Below are positions 54,403-64,000 of a DNA stretch of 64,000 nt, one piece after another. The DNA comes from Deinandra increscens subsp. villosa (lineage: Eukaryota; Streptophyta; Magnoliopsida; Asterales; Asteraceae). The notes below the pieces were generated by a model, which was not told the origin of the DNA, made no database searches, and worked only from the letters and a program-made list of their open reading frames with translations. Made by a program: the position numbers and the translations under genes. How positions within the stretch are numbered: position 1 is the first letter of the stretch; each line of letters opens with the position of its first letter. The stretch is taken from positions 67,295,095 through 67,359,094 of the forward strand of contig JBCNJP010000008.1 in assembly GCA_039602395.1 (NCBI GenBank), read 5' to 3'.

Positions 54403-54467
54403 CACGTGTTCCACGCGCACTGACGTCATCCTGCAAAGTTAAACCCTAATTCGAAATCTATAAATAC
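54403..54467 (+). promoter_or_regulatory. orphan promoter: G-box, palindromic C-box, TATA
   Basis: CACGTG at 54403-54408, TGACGTCA at 54421-54428 and CTATAAATA at 54459-54467 are correctly ordered and spaced. A CT-rich leader with AAACCCTAATC follows. No gene follows: the downstream sequence has no supported frame. It most likely belongs to a decayed LTR. Confidence 0.55.
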
Positions 54468-54479
54468 GGTTGTGAGGGG

Positions 54480-55033
54480 TGCCTTTTCTTCTTTATGTTT
54501 TCTCTCTCTCTTTCAAACCCTAATCACATACACTCCTCATTCAAGTTACTGATTTTCATGTCGGAGGTCTGTCGCGGGTAAATCATGCATTAACAATCAA
54601 CTAGCAATCTGTTTTCAACACGCACAAGCATCAATCATGGCAATCTATGGAATTTAATAGAAGTGTGACATCAATCAATCAACCGAAAACCGAGTAAAGT
54701 TATAAATACTAAGAATTCATCCAATTAGGTCTAGGTAATACAATCAAATTAGCCTAGCCTCATGTCAATGTCTGCAATAATATTAAAGATCTGATCTTTG
54801 ACAGAAAACATAGCTAAGTATAAGAAACGACAAGAATCAAGAACGAAACCCGGTAAACCGATGATGATTCGTGTTGTAGAATTGATCCACCGATGCTTCC
54901 TCCTTTGTTCCTGGCCTTCTCTGCTCTCAAATTCGTCCAAAATCGCCTCTGAGTTCGTCTGGAAGTCGTATATGTCGAATACAAACCCTAAGATTGAACT
55001 TATATCGATCAGGCTAAGTTTCCGGAAAAACAC
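54480..55033. other. no gene recognised, possible decayed LTR
   Basis: The overlapping open frames on both strands at 54749-55061 have no domain signature and are not supported. Confidence 0.45.
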
Positions 55034-55195
55034 CCTCCAAGCGTATAGCTTGGAGGTTTAAATGTTGTAGGCGATACGCCTAACTCCTGAATACGCCAAA
55101 ATAGTCGGTCAAACCGACTTACGGCCTTCGTTGACCCCCTGGATCCACGCGTATCGCGTACGGGTCATCAAGTCCCAGGCGATACGCCTGGGACT
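55034..55195. repeat. cluster of four perfect hairpins around GCGTATA/GCGATACGC
   Basis: CCTCCAAGC/GCTTGGAGG with loop GTATA (55034-55056); TAGGCG/CGCCTA with loop ATA (55068-55082); ACGCG/CGCGT with loop TAT (55147-55159); AGTCCCAGGCG/CGCCTGGGACT with loop ATA (55171-55195). Outer arms differ between hairpins but each remains self-complementary. The solo LTR at 45168-45209 carries the same core. Confidence 0.85.
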
Positions 55196-55459
55196 GCTTG
55201 TTCAGCACTTCTCTTCTTTCCTTGTTTTCTTTCTTCATTTAGCTCCTCTTCAAACGTGGCCTCGGGATTTGACTAAACACCTACCAAAACACAAAAACAT
55301 AAACAAGACTCAAAGACTCAAACTTAACTAAAAACAACTTAAACTAAAGAAAACCGACTCAAATTGGACTCAAATGTATAAATAAAAGACCTCAGAAATG
55401 AGATGTGTTTGCAACACATCACAAATCAAAATTTGTTGATCAACTCTTCAAAGACCATA

Positions 55460-55560
55460 GTTTTTTAACGGCCGGTTTTATTAAAAAATCTAGAGAAGAA
55501 CAGCTACATAGGTGGTAGGAAACACAACGGACATAAAATTTGAAAATACATCATTTTCAT
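55460..55560 (-). repeat. possible LINE tail remnant
   Basis: TTTTTAACGGCCGGTTTTAT resembles the inverted tail of the LINE fragment at 31209 (TTTTTGAAACGGCAATCTTT). Too short to be sure. Confidence 0.3.
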
Positions 55561-55573
55561 TAGTTATCATTAT

Positions 55574-55775
55574 ATACTATGGGAGATGATAATTTGAGAA
55601 CTAATTGGTTTTGAGAACTTTTGAGAACTATTCTAAGCCACTAATTTATATATATATATGGAAAACCCCCATAAGTTATAGTGTTCCCCACCTGAAATTA
55701 GTGGTTGAGATTTGGTTCTCAAAAGTTCTCAAAAGTTCTCAAAATAAAAAATTCTCATTTAAACCTAACCCTATA
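55574..55775. mobile_element. MITE family 2, copy 3
   Basis: Ends GGGAGATGATAATTTGAGAA and TTCTCATTTAAACCTAACCC are imperfect inverted repeats. The interior shares CCCATAAGTTATAGTGTTCCCC and TAGTGGTTGAGATTTGGTTC with the copy at 4686. It runs into CCCTATA on the right. Confidence 0.8.
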
Positions 55776-56071
55776 TACTAATACATTTAATTCTGAGTGT
55801 TTGCTACCTACTAATACATTTCATTCTAGCGATTCGCTACCTACGCTGCCTAGTCCTATACTAAGTTTTTGTGGTCGCCTTAAAAAATGGGCAATGGACG
55901 GTTACCCATCATACACACCCCTCTGAAATCGTTTGGCATTTCTTTGTTTACGGGTTGCTACTTGTTACCGGCCCTTCGAAAATCTCTGATATAACAAATT
56001 AACCTTTTTCAAATGTTATTTTTTAATAATATAACACGAGTACATGACTCCTATAAAATTAATTAAGGGAA
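55776..56071. other. no gene; short direct repeat
   Basis: CTACTAATACATTT is repeated (about 55786 and 55809) followed by diverged sequence. The frame at 55705-55926 spans a MITE and is not supported. Confidence 0.5.
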
Positions 56072-56499
56072 AATTTATAGAAAAGTAACTAAGTTTTAAG
56101 AGTGTTCCAATTAGGTCACTCATATCGTTGTGTCTCAATGAGATAACTTAATATTCAAATCGAGCTATGTCATTTTTCCATGTGTCAAGAAAAAAATGAA
56201 GCACAAGATGTTGGTGTCGGAGTTTTGAGTATATGAAATTATATTTATTAAATTAAAAAAAAACTTTATTTACATTAAAAAATTAAAAAAAATGTTAAAA
56301 TCTATGTTATCACTCGACGTTAGCCTTAAATAAAAGAGAAAAAAGAAACAAAAATAACTATTACCACGATTACCTATGAAATGGATGAAAAAACCCTTAA
56401 TTTTGATAAATATGAATGTTTAGTAACCTAATTAAAACACTTTTAAAACTTCCGTGATTTAATTGGAACACTTATAAAACTTGTTTACTTTTCTATAAA
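56072..56499. mobile_element. ~428-bp TIR element with ~45-bp TIRs
   Basis: Left TTTATAGAAAAGTAACTAAG ... AGTGTTCCAATTAGGTCAC pairs with inverted right TTTATAGAAAAGTAAACAAG ... AGTGTTCCAATTAAATCAC. The AT-rich interior is noncoding. No clear target duplication. Confidence 0.78.
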
Positions 56500-56544
56500 G
56501 AAACTTTATGCGTGTTTTATGATTAACTTTTCTTAAGGTAAAGT

Positions 56545-56752
56545 ATGTTAAAAATTGTGACCCGGGTTCTAATCTAAGAGCAGGCAGTCTTACCCTATAT
56601 GGTCCCAGGAGGGGGTTTCTGCCAGGAGAAAGCTTCAGGAGAGAGTGTCTTGGTTCTCACAGAGGTCCAAGTAATCGACCTTAGACATAGCCCCGCAAAT
56701 ATAGGTTTATACGTGAGACTAGGTCGCTTAATCAATGTCGTTAAAAAAAAAA
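56545..56752 (+). mobile_element. SINE 3' part
   Basis: It has a B box (CCGGGTTCTAATCTAAGAG), a body with GGTTTATACGTGAGACTAGG, and an A run at 56741-56750. The A box end is missing or unrecognised. Confidence 0.6.
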
Positions 56753-57154
56753 GATAATTGGGATTAGAGGAATTGATAAATTAAAAGCTAGCTTCTATTT
56801 AGATCTAAACGGAATGTCAAACTTTATCTTTTCGGCATATATATTCAACTTTATGTTAATTATTATAAAATCTCGATTGTACTAAACTGGCGGGTAAGAT
56901 TAATTGTACTAAAATTTCGATCAATCAAACACATTTTCCACGCCTCTTAAAAGCAAATATTTTAATTTCTTTTAACGAAATGTTTAGGATCACTCGTGTT
57001 ATCTCTTCTATACCCATCTCAAATTTCAAAAAAAAACTCCGGTTATTAACACATGACGAATTGTTACGATTTTTCAATAAAAAAATAAAAAATATGGTGT
57101 TCTAAATAACATTTTTTAAATTTGATTTAAAAGTTAAAATCATTATTTTTCTAA

Positions 57155-58160
57155 TTATATATAACAATGGAATTTGATACTTGAATAGTGAATTTTTTAT
57201 TTCTTTTGTTTACACCACATGTTTTTTGATTTATTTTGTTTAGGTCACCTAATTTTTACTTTTATTCACTTAATCTTTTAAGAGTTTTAGTTTCTTTTAT
57301 TTTGACCACAAAGATTCTCTTATTTTTACACTTTTGGTTCACGTCTTTTCTTTTTTATTATTTATATTTTGACCACTATGGCACTATTACTTTTTAATTT
57401 AATCTTTTGATTACGTGACTTTTATAGTTGTACGTGTTATACCCATTAACTTTTATACTTTCGTTTTTAATATACTTTTTATAGTTTTATACCTTAACCA
57501 AGAAACTATTAGACTTTTACGTTTTAAACCCCTTAACTTTTGCACTTTAACTTTAGTATACTTTTAGAATTTTCGACTTTGACCACGACCTTTCTATAGT
57601 TTTATAATACTTTGACCATAAAACTTTTAGACTTTTACGTTTTATTTCCGTTATTATATATATAACAATGGAATTTGATACTTGAATAGTGAATTTTTTA
57701 TTTCTTTTGTTTACACCGCATGTTTTTTGATTTATTTTTGTTTAGGCCACATAAGTTTTACTTTTATTCACTTAAGCCCTTTAAGAGTTTTAGTTTCTTT
57801 TATTATGGCCACAAAGATTCTCTCATTTTTACACTTTTGGTGCACGTCTTTTCTTTTTTATTATTTATATTTTGACCACTATGGCACTGTTACTTTTTAA
57901 TTTAATCTTTTAACTACGCGACTTTTATAGTTGTACGTGTTATACCTCTTAACTTTTACACTTTCGTTTTTAATATATTTTTTATAGTTTTATACCTTAA
58001 CCACGAAACTTTTATACTTTTACGTTTTAAACCCCTTAACTTTTACACTTTAATTTTTAGTATACTTTTAAAATTCTCGACTTTGCCCACGACCTTTCTA
58101 TAGTTTTATAATACTTTGACAACGAAACTTTTAGACTTTTACGTTTTATTTCCGTTACCT
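57155..58160 (+). repeat. ~501-bp tandem duplication in a T-rich repeat field
   Basis: ATAACAATGGAATTTGATAC recurs at 57161 and 57662 and the following ~490 bp correspond. Both copies contain smaller degenerate units (ACTTTTA..GTTTTATACC..CTTAACTTTT) that also fill up to 58620. The opposite strand resembles 27870-28510. Confidence 0.85.
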
Positions 58161-58634
58161 TTGAACACGATCAAATTTCATAGATGAATAGTAGACTTTT
58201 GGTTTTTCAAACGTTGGCCACGTGACTTTGGTGCTTTGACGCTTTCTACCCCTAAACTTTTACGATTTGTTTTTTTTCTTTTTAACGAAATAGTAAACTT
58301 TTAGTTTTCATAGTTTGGCCACATTGTTTAATACTTTTACGTTTTGTACCGTTTAACTTTTAAAGTTTTTTTTTATTTTAAGTTTTGTTGTCTTTTATTT
58401 TGGCCATGAAACTTTTAAATTTTCTACTTTCGTTTTTAGTATATTTTTATAGTTTTATACTTTCACTAAAAGATTGTTAGACTTTTACATACTTTGGCAC
58501 GAAACTTTTAACTTTTCTATTTTCGCTTTTAAAATACTTCTATAGTTTTATATTTTCACCACGAGACTTTTAAAATTTTACGTTTTATACCACTTAATTT
58601 TTTACTTTCATTCAGTATACAAATTCAACCCCAC

Positions 58635-58675
58635 AGCAACGCGCGGGGTGGGTAAACATCTCGTTCAAGATATTT
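58635..58675 (+). repeat. possible Helitron-like 3' terminus
   Basis: CCCCACAGCAACGCGCGGGG can form a short GC hairpin like those just before Helitron ends. The expected CTRRT is only approximated (CTCGT), and no 5' end was identified. Confidence 0.35.
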
Positions 58676-58901
58676 TGCATTGTTAATATTTACATCATTT
58701 TTTATTGCAACATTTTTATTAGTGTGTTAGGTATGTCGAGAGCAATGTGTTTAGAACAGTGAAATATGTTAGAAATGCAATATAGAAAAAAATAAAAATG
58801 AAAAAATGAAAACAAGACAACAAAAGTTTACAAAAGGAACAAAACTAGCACATAGAATTTAAAATAAAACACATGTCGATCTTACAGGTGTCTCTCCTCT
58901 T

Positions 58902-59204
58902 GTGGGGCTGAGGGCCAGTACCTTCAAGGCTGGCCAAGTGGCTTCTAGGGCGGCTGCTGGGAAGGTGAACAAACACGAGAAATCGTGTATTGAAAATCAA
59001 CATGTGTTTGTTCTATTCGCGTTTGATACCTTCGGTCGTCTTGAATCGGAGGCGGTGACCACACTTAAACGGATCCAAAGAGTCATACACGGGAATAGTG
59101 CAAACTCTAGAATGAAGAACTTTGTTTTTATACGTCTAGGTTTTGCTATTCAAAAAAGGGCTGGCGGCGCGGCTTGTTGCCGTCTTCCCGACATGACGAC
59201 TTGA
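58902..59204 (+). pseudogene. fragment of a repeated plant protein (motif AFDTFG), 100 aa frame
   Basis: The frame reads KVNKHEKSCIENQHVFVLFA, then FDTFGRLESEAVTTLKRIQR and FVFIRLGFAIQKRAGGA. This block resembles the C-terminal piece of proteins that occur in many copies in plant genomes and are annotated inconsistently (reverse-transcriptase-like or auxilin-like). I recognise it only as a transposable-element-associated family, not a function. The N-terminal part is absent (no domain upstream of 58900) and the end is short, so it is a fragment. No promoter was seen. Confidence 0.5.
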
Positions 59205-60745
59205 TGTCATGTGTATTTTCTTTTGAGGTGTAATTATTATTATTATTTAAACTAAAAGATTAATCACTATTATATTAAAAAAAATCTAAAGGTTTTACAA
59301 CATGTATTATCCCATTACACCGCCTAACTCATTTATGGATTTAATTATCTTCACACATATATACACATATTTAATAAATTTTATATATAAGATATATAAT
59401 TTTTTTATAAATTGCGGACCCTTCAAAAGGTCGATCTCTAAGCGGTCGTTCTCCCCACCTACGCCCCGGACCGCCCCTGGCAAAGCAATATAAACTAACA
59501 TTGGACAAACTGTGGTGGTAAGTATTGGTTTTTATTTAGTGCTCATTATGTAATGAAATGGACTACCATAACAAGCAAAACATTTGAAAAAAGAAGACTC
59601 CACTATATGTTACCCTACTATGGATATATGGGTTCCCTTTCCTTATTTAGAGTTTTCCAAAAATCATTTTCAGTAGTTTCACTTCATATATAGATTGTTA
59701 CGTACTTTGAACATAATCATGTGAATGAAAGCTTCATATAAGTAACTTTTCTAATATACGTCGGTGGATTATGGTGTCTTCTGATACTGCACAAATGGGA
59801 ATTGTTTCAATTGTCCTTTAAGTATCGTGTTCTTTCCATATTAACTATTTCATCGGAATAAGCATACTGCATATATACCAAAAATAAAGACAGTAATGAG
59901 TTCCCTTAAATTTAAATGAGTAGTAAAAAGTCATAAAAAAAGAGAGAGAGAGAGAGAATTTAAATTACATAAAATGAGTTGGAGAATAAATGCACAAAGA
60001 GTTTAGATTGCATAAAAGAAATGATGGGAAATATTATACTTGTCGCAATAAAAGTTAATTTTTATCTTTTAGGCATATTCAACTTTATATTAATTATAAA
60101 TTTCAATTGAATTAAATCAATGGTTACGATTAATTTAATGTGAACAAGTAATCAAACACATGTTCCACGCCTCGTCAAATTTAAAAGCAATTATTATTAT
60201 AGTAGTCCTAGAAAATTTAAATTTAAAGGGCACAAAATAAATATAGGTTCGCTTCAAATTTTCATTTCTTGTCATTTTTATGATCACTTTCTAGTTCGGC
60301 GAAGTCGTCTAAAATATATTATGATATGTAAAATCATCTTTATTCATGATGTTATTAAATAAGAAAAACTGAATAAGGAGTTAATAACGAAATTAATTTA
60401 GAAATTCAATTATGTAATAACTTTTAACTAATTAAATTTTGAATGTAACTTTTATTTTATATAAATATAAATTTTATTAAATTTTTAAATCTATATATGG
60501 GACATTTGAAATTCCAAGCCTTAGTTTACTTTTATCCCCTAAAAAGTTGACATTTAGCTGTCATAATCGACATTTGATAGAATGAAACTAAGCAAATATA
60601 ATAAATAAAAATGCTTGCACCTATGATATTTTAGTCTTATAGAAATGGAAGTTGATACTTAATAGTACCAGTGAAAAAATTCCAATAACAAATTATAAGC
60701 ATTATGTATCATCTTAGAAACTTGCTAAGGCGCCCCGCTCCGTAT
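59205..60745. other. no gene; AT-rich flank with a (GA)n run
   Basis: A (GA)8-type run is at about 59943-59957. A GACCGCCCC block lies near 59450. Small frames at 59302-59501 are unsupported. Confidence 0.55.
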
Positions 60746-60927
60746 TGTTAGTTAGAATTGTGTTTAATAAGGTTTGTGTCAATAGTGTAAATCTTGATAG
60801 TTCAGGGACCTATTAGTAAGTTTTCTGTAAGTTTGTTATTTGTTAATGACCGTTAGGTCGTAATTGCGTGTGTATTAATACTCCTTTATGTTAATAAGAA
60901 TTTAGATCCTTCATTATTGAAATCACA
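60746..60927 (+). repeat. 5' LTR, ~182 bp
   Basis: Starts TGTTAGTTAG and ends GAAATCACA, followed by TTTGGTATCAGAGC. The boundaries rest on the TG..CA ends and the primer site; the second LTR is not available to confirm them. Confidence 0.8.
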
Positions 60928-60929
60928 TT

Positions 60930-60941
60930 TGGTATCAGAGC
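60930..60941 (+). promoter_or_regulatory. primer binding site
   Basis: TGGTATCAGAGC, 2 nt after the LTR, complementary to initiator tRNA-Met. Confidence 0.93.
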
Positions 60942-61137
60942 TTAATCGGAGCTCTTGATCCTTTGTCAATTCTGATCTCCGATCGAATTGAGTTGTTCTT
61001 CGTAGATCACAAGATTGGGGGATCGCTGATCCTCGTGCAAAAGTCTCAAGATTCATCGCCTCATCAATTCGCCAAGGCGCTCCTCGAATTCTCCTTCTTC
61101 TCCTCGGTTCTCCGTGTTCAATTCACCTCCACCAACA

Positions 61138-62169
61138 ATGGCAGACGGCGGCAACGGAAACCGCAACAATCGGGAAAATTGGACCACAATACCCCTACAG
61201 GTACCTCTCCTCACGCCGACTAATTACAGTGTATGGGCTGTGAAATTGAAGGCGATCTTCAATGTCCACTCACTGTGGGAAGCAGTTGAACCCACTGAGG
61301 GGGCTGCCATCAACGCGAAGAAGAATTGTGTTGCAATAGCCTTTCTTCTTCAGGCCCTACCTGAGGATATAATTCTGCAGGTTTCCAATTTAGATTCGGC
61401 AAAAGATATGTGGCAATCAATAAAACAGCGGTATGTAGGGCAAGATAGAGTAAAGAAAGCAAGATTACAATCCCTAAAGGCTGAGTTTGAATCTTTGCAA
61501 ATGAGGGAGAATGAAAGCATAGATGAGTATGCTGGAAAGCTGTTGGCAATTTCAACAAAATCTGCTGATTTGGGTTCCAAGATTGAAGAAAGTGTCCTAG
61601 TCAGGAAGTTACTCAATTCTGTCCCAGATAAGTTCATCCACATAATTGCTTCAATCGAGCAATTTGTGTACTTAGAGACTATGTTGATCCAAGAGGCAAT
61701 TGGAAGACTAAAGGATTTTGAAGAGAGGCTCTCTTCAAAGAAGGCACATGTGACTACTAAAGGAGAAGAGCAATTGTTATTGACTTACTCTGAATGGCAT
61801 GCCAAGTACAAGAACTCTAAGAACAAGAAGAGAGGGGATAAAAGTGACAGGAATGCCAAACCAACAGGAAATGGCAAGTCAGAGGCATCTAACTCTTCAA
61901 GAAGGGATAAGGGTACTAGGCAGAAGAAGGATAAGTCAAAGATAAAATGCTTCAAGTGTGAGCACTTTGGGCATTATGCAAGTGAATGTGGAAAGCATAA
62001 GGTAAAGGATCAAGAAGCACATCTTGGGATTGCAGAGTCAGATGAGGAACCAGTACTCCTCATGGCAATGGCAGAAGTCAGTCACACTAAAGGACAGATA
62101 AAAGATCAGGAAGTACACCTTCATGAACTAAGTGTTTGTCCCACAAATTATGAGTCAAATGAGGGTTAA
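61138..62169 (+). CDS. copia gag, 343 aa
   Basis: Nucleocapsid/capsid protein of the element. I prefer the start at 61138 (ACAATGGC context, MADGGNGN) over the in-frame Met at 61114. Visible: the gag N-terminal block (PLLTPTNYSVWAVKLKAIF), a helical core (DMWQSIKQRYVGQDRVKKAR, NESIDEYAGKL), a basic Lys-rich stretch, and a zinc knuckle near 61948-61990 (CFKCEHFGHYASEC, C-x2-C-x4-H-x4-C). After the knuckle a short peptide is repeated (KDQEAHL, KDQEVHL). The frame ends at UAA 62167-62169 and the protease frame continues directly, in the same phase, from 62170. Confidence 0.93.
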   Translation: MADGGNGNRNNRENWTTIPLQVPLLTPTNYSVWAVKLKAIFNVHSLWEAVEPTEGAAINAKKNCVAIAFLLQALPEDIILQVSNLDSAKDMWQSIKQRYVGQDRVKKARLQSLKAEFESLQMRENESIDEYAGKLLAISTKSADLGSKIEESVLVRKLLNSVPDKFIHIIASIEQFVYLETMLIQEAIGRLKDFEERLSSKKAHVTTKGEEQLLLTYSEWHAKYKNSKNKKRGDKSDRNAKPTGNGKSEASNSSRRDKGTRQKKDKSKIKCFKCEHFGHYASECGKHKVKDQEAHLGIAESDEEPVLLMAMAEVSHTKGQIKDQEVHLHELSVCPTNYESNEG

Positions 62170-64000
62170 AGTGAAATTTGGTTTCTTGACAATGGTGCTT
62201 CCAACCATATGTCAGGAAACAGGGAAAATTTCACTACATTAGACACAAATATCACAGGAAATGTGAAATTTGGAGATGGATCTAATGTAAAAATAAAGGG
62301 TAAAGGGGCTATAGTTCTTGAAGGTAAAACTGGAAACCAAAGGATTTTACAAAATGTCTATTATATTCCCTATTTGAAAACAAATATAATAAGTCTTGGA
62401 CAAATAACTGAGGGGGGTTGTGAGGTAAAAATGAAACATGATTTCTTGTGGATTTTTGAGAAAAATGGTAACACACTTTTAAAGGTCAAGAAATCTCAAA
62501 ACAGGCTTTATAAAGTGAGTCTAAAATCTGTGTCATCAAGTTGCTTTCATGCAAAAGTGGACAATGAAAGTTGGTTATGGCATAGGAGACTAGGCCATAC
62601 CAGCTTTCACTCTCTCACTCAAATGTCTAAGCATAAACTTGTAGAAGGGTTACCCAATATAGAGGGTAATAGTGGAATATGTGATATTTGTCTTATAGGA
62701 AAACAGACAAGAACTAGTTTCCCTGTAGAATCCCAGTATGTGGCCACAAAACCCCTTGAATTAGTGTCAATGGACTTATGTGGCCCTATTACCCCTGCCA
62801 CCAGAAGTGGAAATAGATATTTCATGCTAATTTTGGATGATTGCACTAAATTCATATGGGTGTACATGCTAAAGACCAAGGATCAGGCCTTTAATATGTT
62901 TACGGATTTTAAGACTAGCATTGAAGCTAGGATAGGAATGAAAATAAAAACATTAAGAACTGACAGGGGGGGTGAGTTCACATCAGAAGAATTCAATAGG
63001 TACTGTTCCAAAAATGGAATTGAAAGGATGCTCACCACACCATATTCACCACAACAGAATGGGCAGGTAGAGAGGAGAAATAGAACTGTGATGAATATGG
63101 TTAGGTGCATTCTCAAATATAGGAATGTGACTCAGGAGTTATGGGCAGAGGCTGTTAATCACTCTGTCTATATCCTAAATAGGATACCTACTAAGGCTCT
63201 AAAATCCAAAATGACACCTTATGAGGCCCTAAAAGGGAATAAGCCTAAGGTTAGTCATTTAAGGATTTTTGGTTGCCTTGGATATGTCAAAACTGTCAAA
63301 CCTGGTTTGAAAAAGCTAGATGATAGAAGTACACCTATGGTGTATCTAGGGACTCAACCTGGAACAAAAGGCTACAGGATGTATGATCCTGTAGCTAGTA
63401 AAATTGTGGTGTGTAGGGACATTATCTTTGAGGAAGAAAAGGGTTGGAATTGGACCCAAAATAAGCCTTCTGTTGAGGATTTTCAAAATCACCCTTTAGG
63501 GGTAAATTTGGAAAATGTAGCAGAACAGGAGGTGGACTCTCAACATGAGTCAAGTTCAGAAGAAGAAAATGAACAAACTGGCTCCTCTCTTCATGATCAA
63601 GAGGACACATCACAAGCATCATCATCCTCTCAACCAGGAATAGTAAGGAGGTCAGGTAGAATTTCTAATCTCCCTTCTCATTTGAAAGATTTTATACTTG
63701 ATCCAAGGTTTGGCACAGGGACAAGCAAACAGCTTGATTCCAGATATGATGCAGGGTCTAGTAATCATATCAACCAGGGACAAGTGGAGGAACTTTTGCT
63801 GTCTCAACAAGATGAACCACTCAATTTCCAGGAGGCTAGGGGTGTAGCTGCTTGGAAGGAGGCCATGAAGGAAGAATTGGCTGCAATTGAGAGGAACAAG
63901 ACTTGGGAACTAGTTGATCCTCCGGCTGATGCACGACCCATTGGATTAAAATGGCTATTCAAGATCAAAAGAGATGCTAAAGGGAAGGTAATCAAGCATA
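62170..64000 (+). CDS. copia pol: protease, integrase, start of RT (runs off the window)
   Basis: Open from 62170 to the window end with no stop. It has a protease site WFLDNGASNHMSG (Asn in place of the usual Ser of DSG), integrase zinc domain (HRRLGHTS ... CDICLIGKQ), and catalytic D,D-35-E at codons 62773, 62962 and 63070 (SMDLCGP, RTDRGGEF, NGQVERRNR). Then come the integrase C-terminal GYRMYDP block, an acidic linker, and the RT start (AWKEAMKEELAAIERNKTWE ... IGLKWLFKIKRD). There is no Met at the junction, so it must be translated with gag by reading through the UAA, or else this copy has a nonsense mutation. Confidence 0.94.

Larger units (their letters stand above)
60746..64000 (+). 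mobile_element. Ty1-copia retrotransposon, right part beyond the window
   Basis: 5' LTR, primer binding site, gag, protease, integrase and the beginning of RT are all present in order and in one frame apart from a single stop. The 3' half and the second LTR are outside the window, so age and target duplication cannot be judged. Confidence 0.93.

Noticed and set aside
54749..55061. Overlapping ~90-aa frames on both strands
   Set aside because: No domain signature, no start context, and the region resembles a decayed LTR with hairpins.

Overview
This is a eudicot plant nuclear window. It is AT-rich and almost entirely built from transposable elements, with one convincing host gene: an intronless bZIP transcription factor at 51877-52452. 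The retrotransposons use the plant-type primer binding site TGGTATCAGAGC. The repeat style (long TGTGACACCC/TGTAACACCCC-type LTRs, copia elements, SINEs with GTTCGAATC boxes) suggests Asteraceae. That family assignment is an inference from memory of repeat types and was not searched. There are no bacterial, organellar or CRISPR features.

Layout. 1-9178: a chain of terminal-inverted-repeat (TIR) elements, 180 bp to 4 kb long, each set between (TA)n tracts and many sharing a TATAGGG-type end. 9179-12008: AT-rich DNA with a Tourist-like MITE and a Mutator-like TIR remnant. 12009-18129: an LTR element with 98.7% identical LTRs but a wrecked interior. 18247-18760: a CACTA-type terminus. 19044-24371 (minus): a complete Ty1-copia element with identical LTRs and one 1602-aa gag-pol frame. 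24975-27722: a defective copia element ending in head-to-head palindromic LTRs, so both outer ends are the same LTR end. 28664-28970: a Tourist-like MITE. 29488-30333: a hAT-type element with an 8-bp target duplication. 30954-31998: two SINE copies around a LINE 3' fragment. 32008-35017: a Mutator-like element with ~200-bp TIRs, a 9-bp target duplication and a broken transposase gene. 35863-36246: a broken Myb/SANT-like gene of the kind carried by PIF/Harbinger transposons. 36915-41901: a gag-only LTR element with three structured hairpin repeats in its 3' noncoding part. 42763-45990: a 3.2-kb solo LTR. 46029-50990: a second Ty3-gypsy-type LTR (3.06 kb) with part of its interior. 50995-51395: a TRIM. 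51810-52650: the bZIP gene. 52744-58675: small TIR elements, a SINE, an orphan promoter, palindromic GCGATACGC hairpins and a degenerate repeat field. 60746-64000: a Ty1-copia element cut by the window end, with a single in-frame UAA between gag and pol.

Only a few units look functional: the bZIP gene, the intact copia element (19044-24371) and possibly the right-edge copia element. The rest are nonautonomous or decayed elements. The most unusual structures are the U5-U5 palindromic copia insertion, the three hairpin repeats with covarying stems at 40551-40791, the TA-tract-nested TIR elements at 802-9178, and the covarying GCGATACGC hairpins at 55034-55195.
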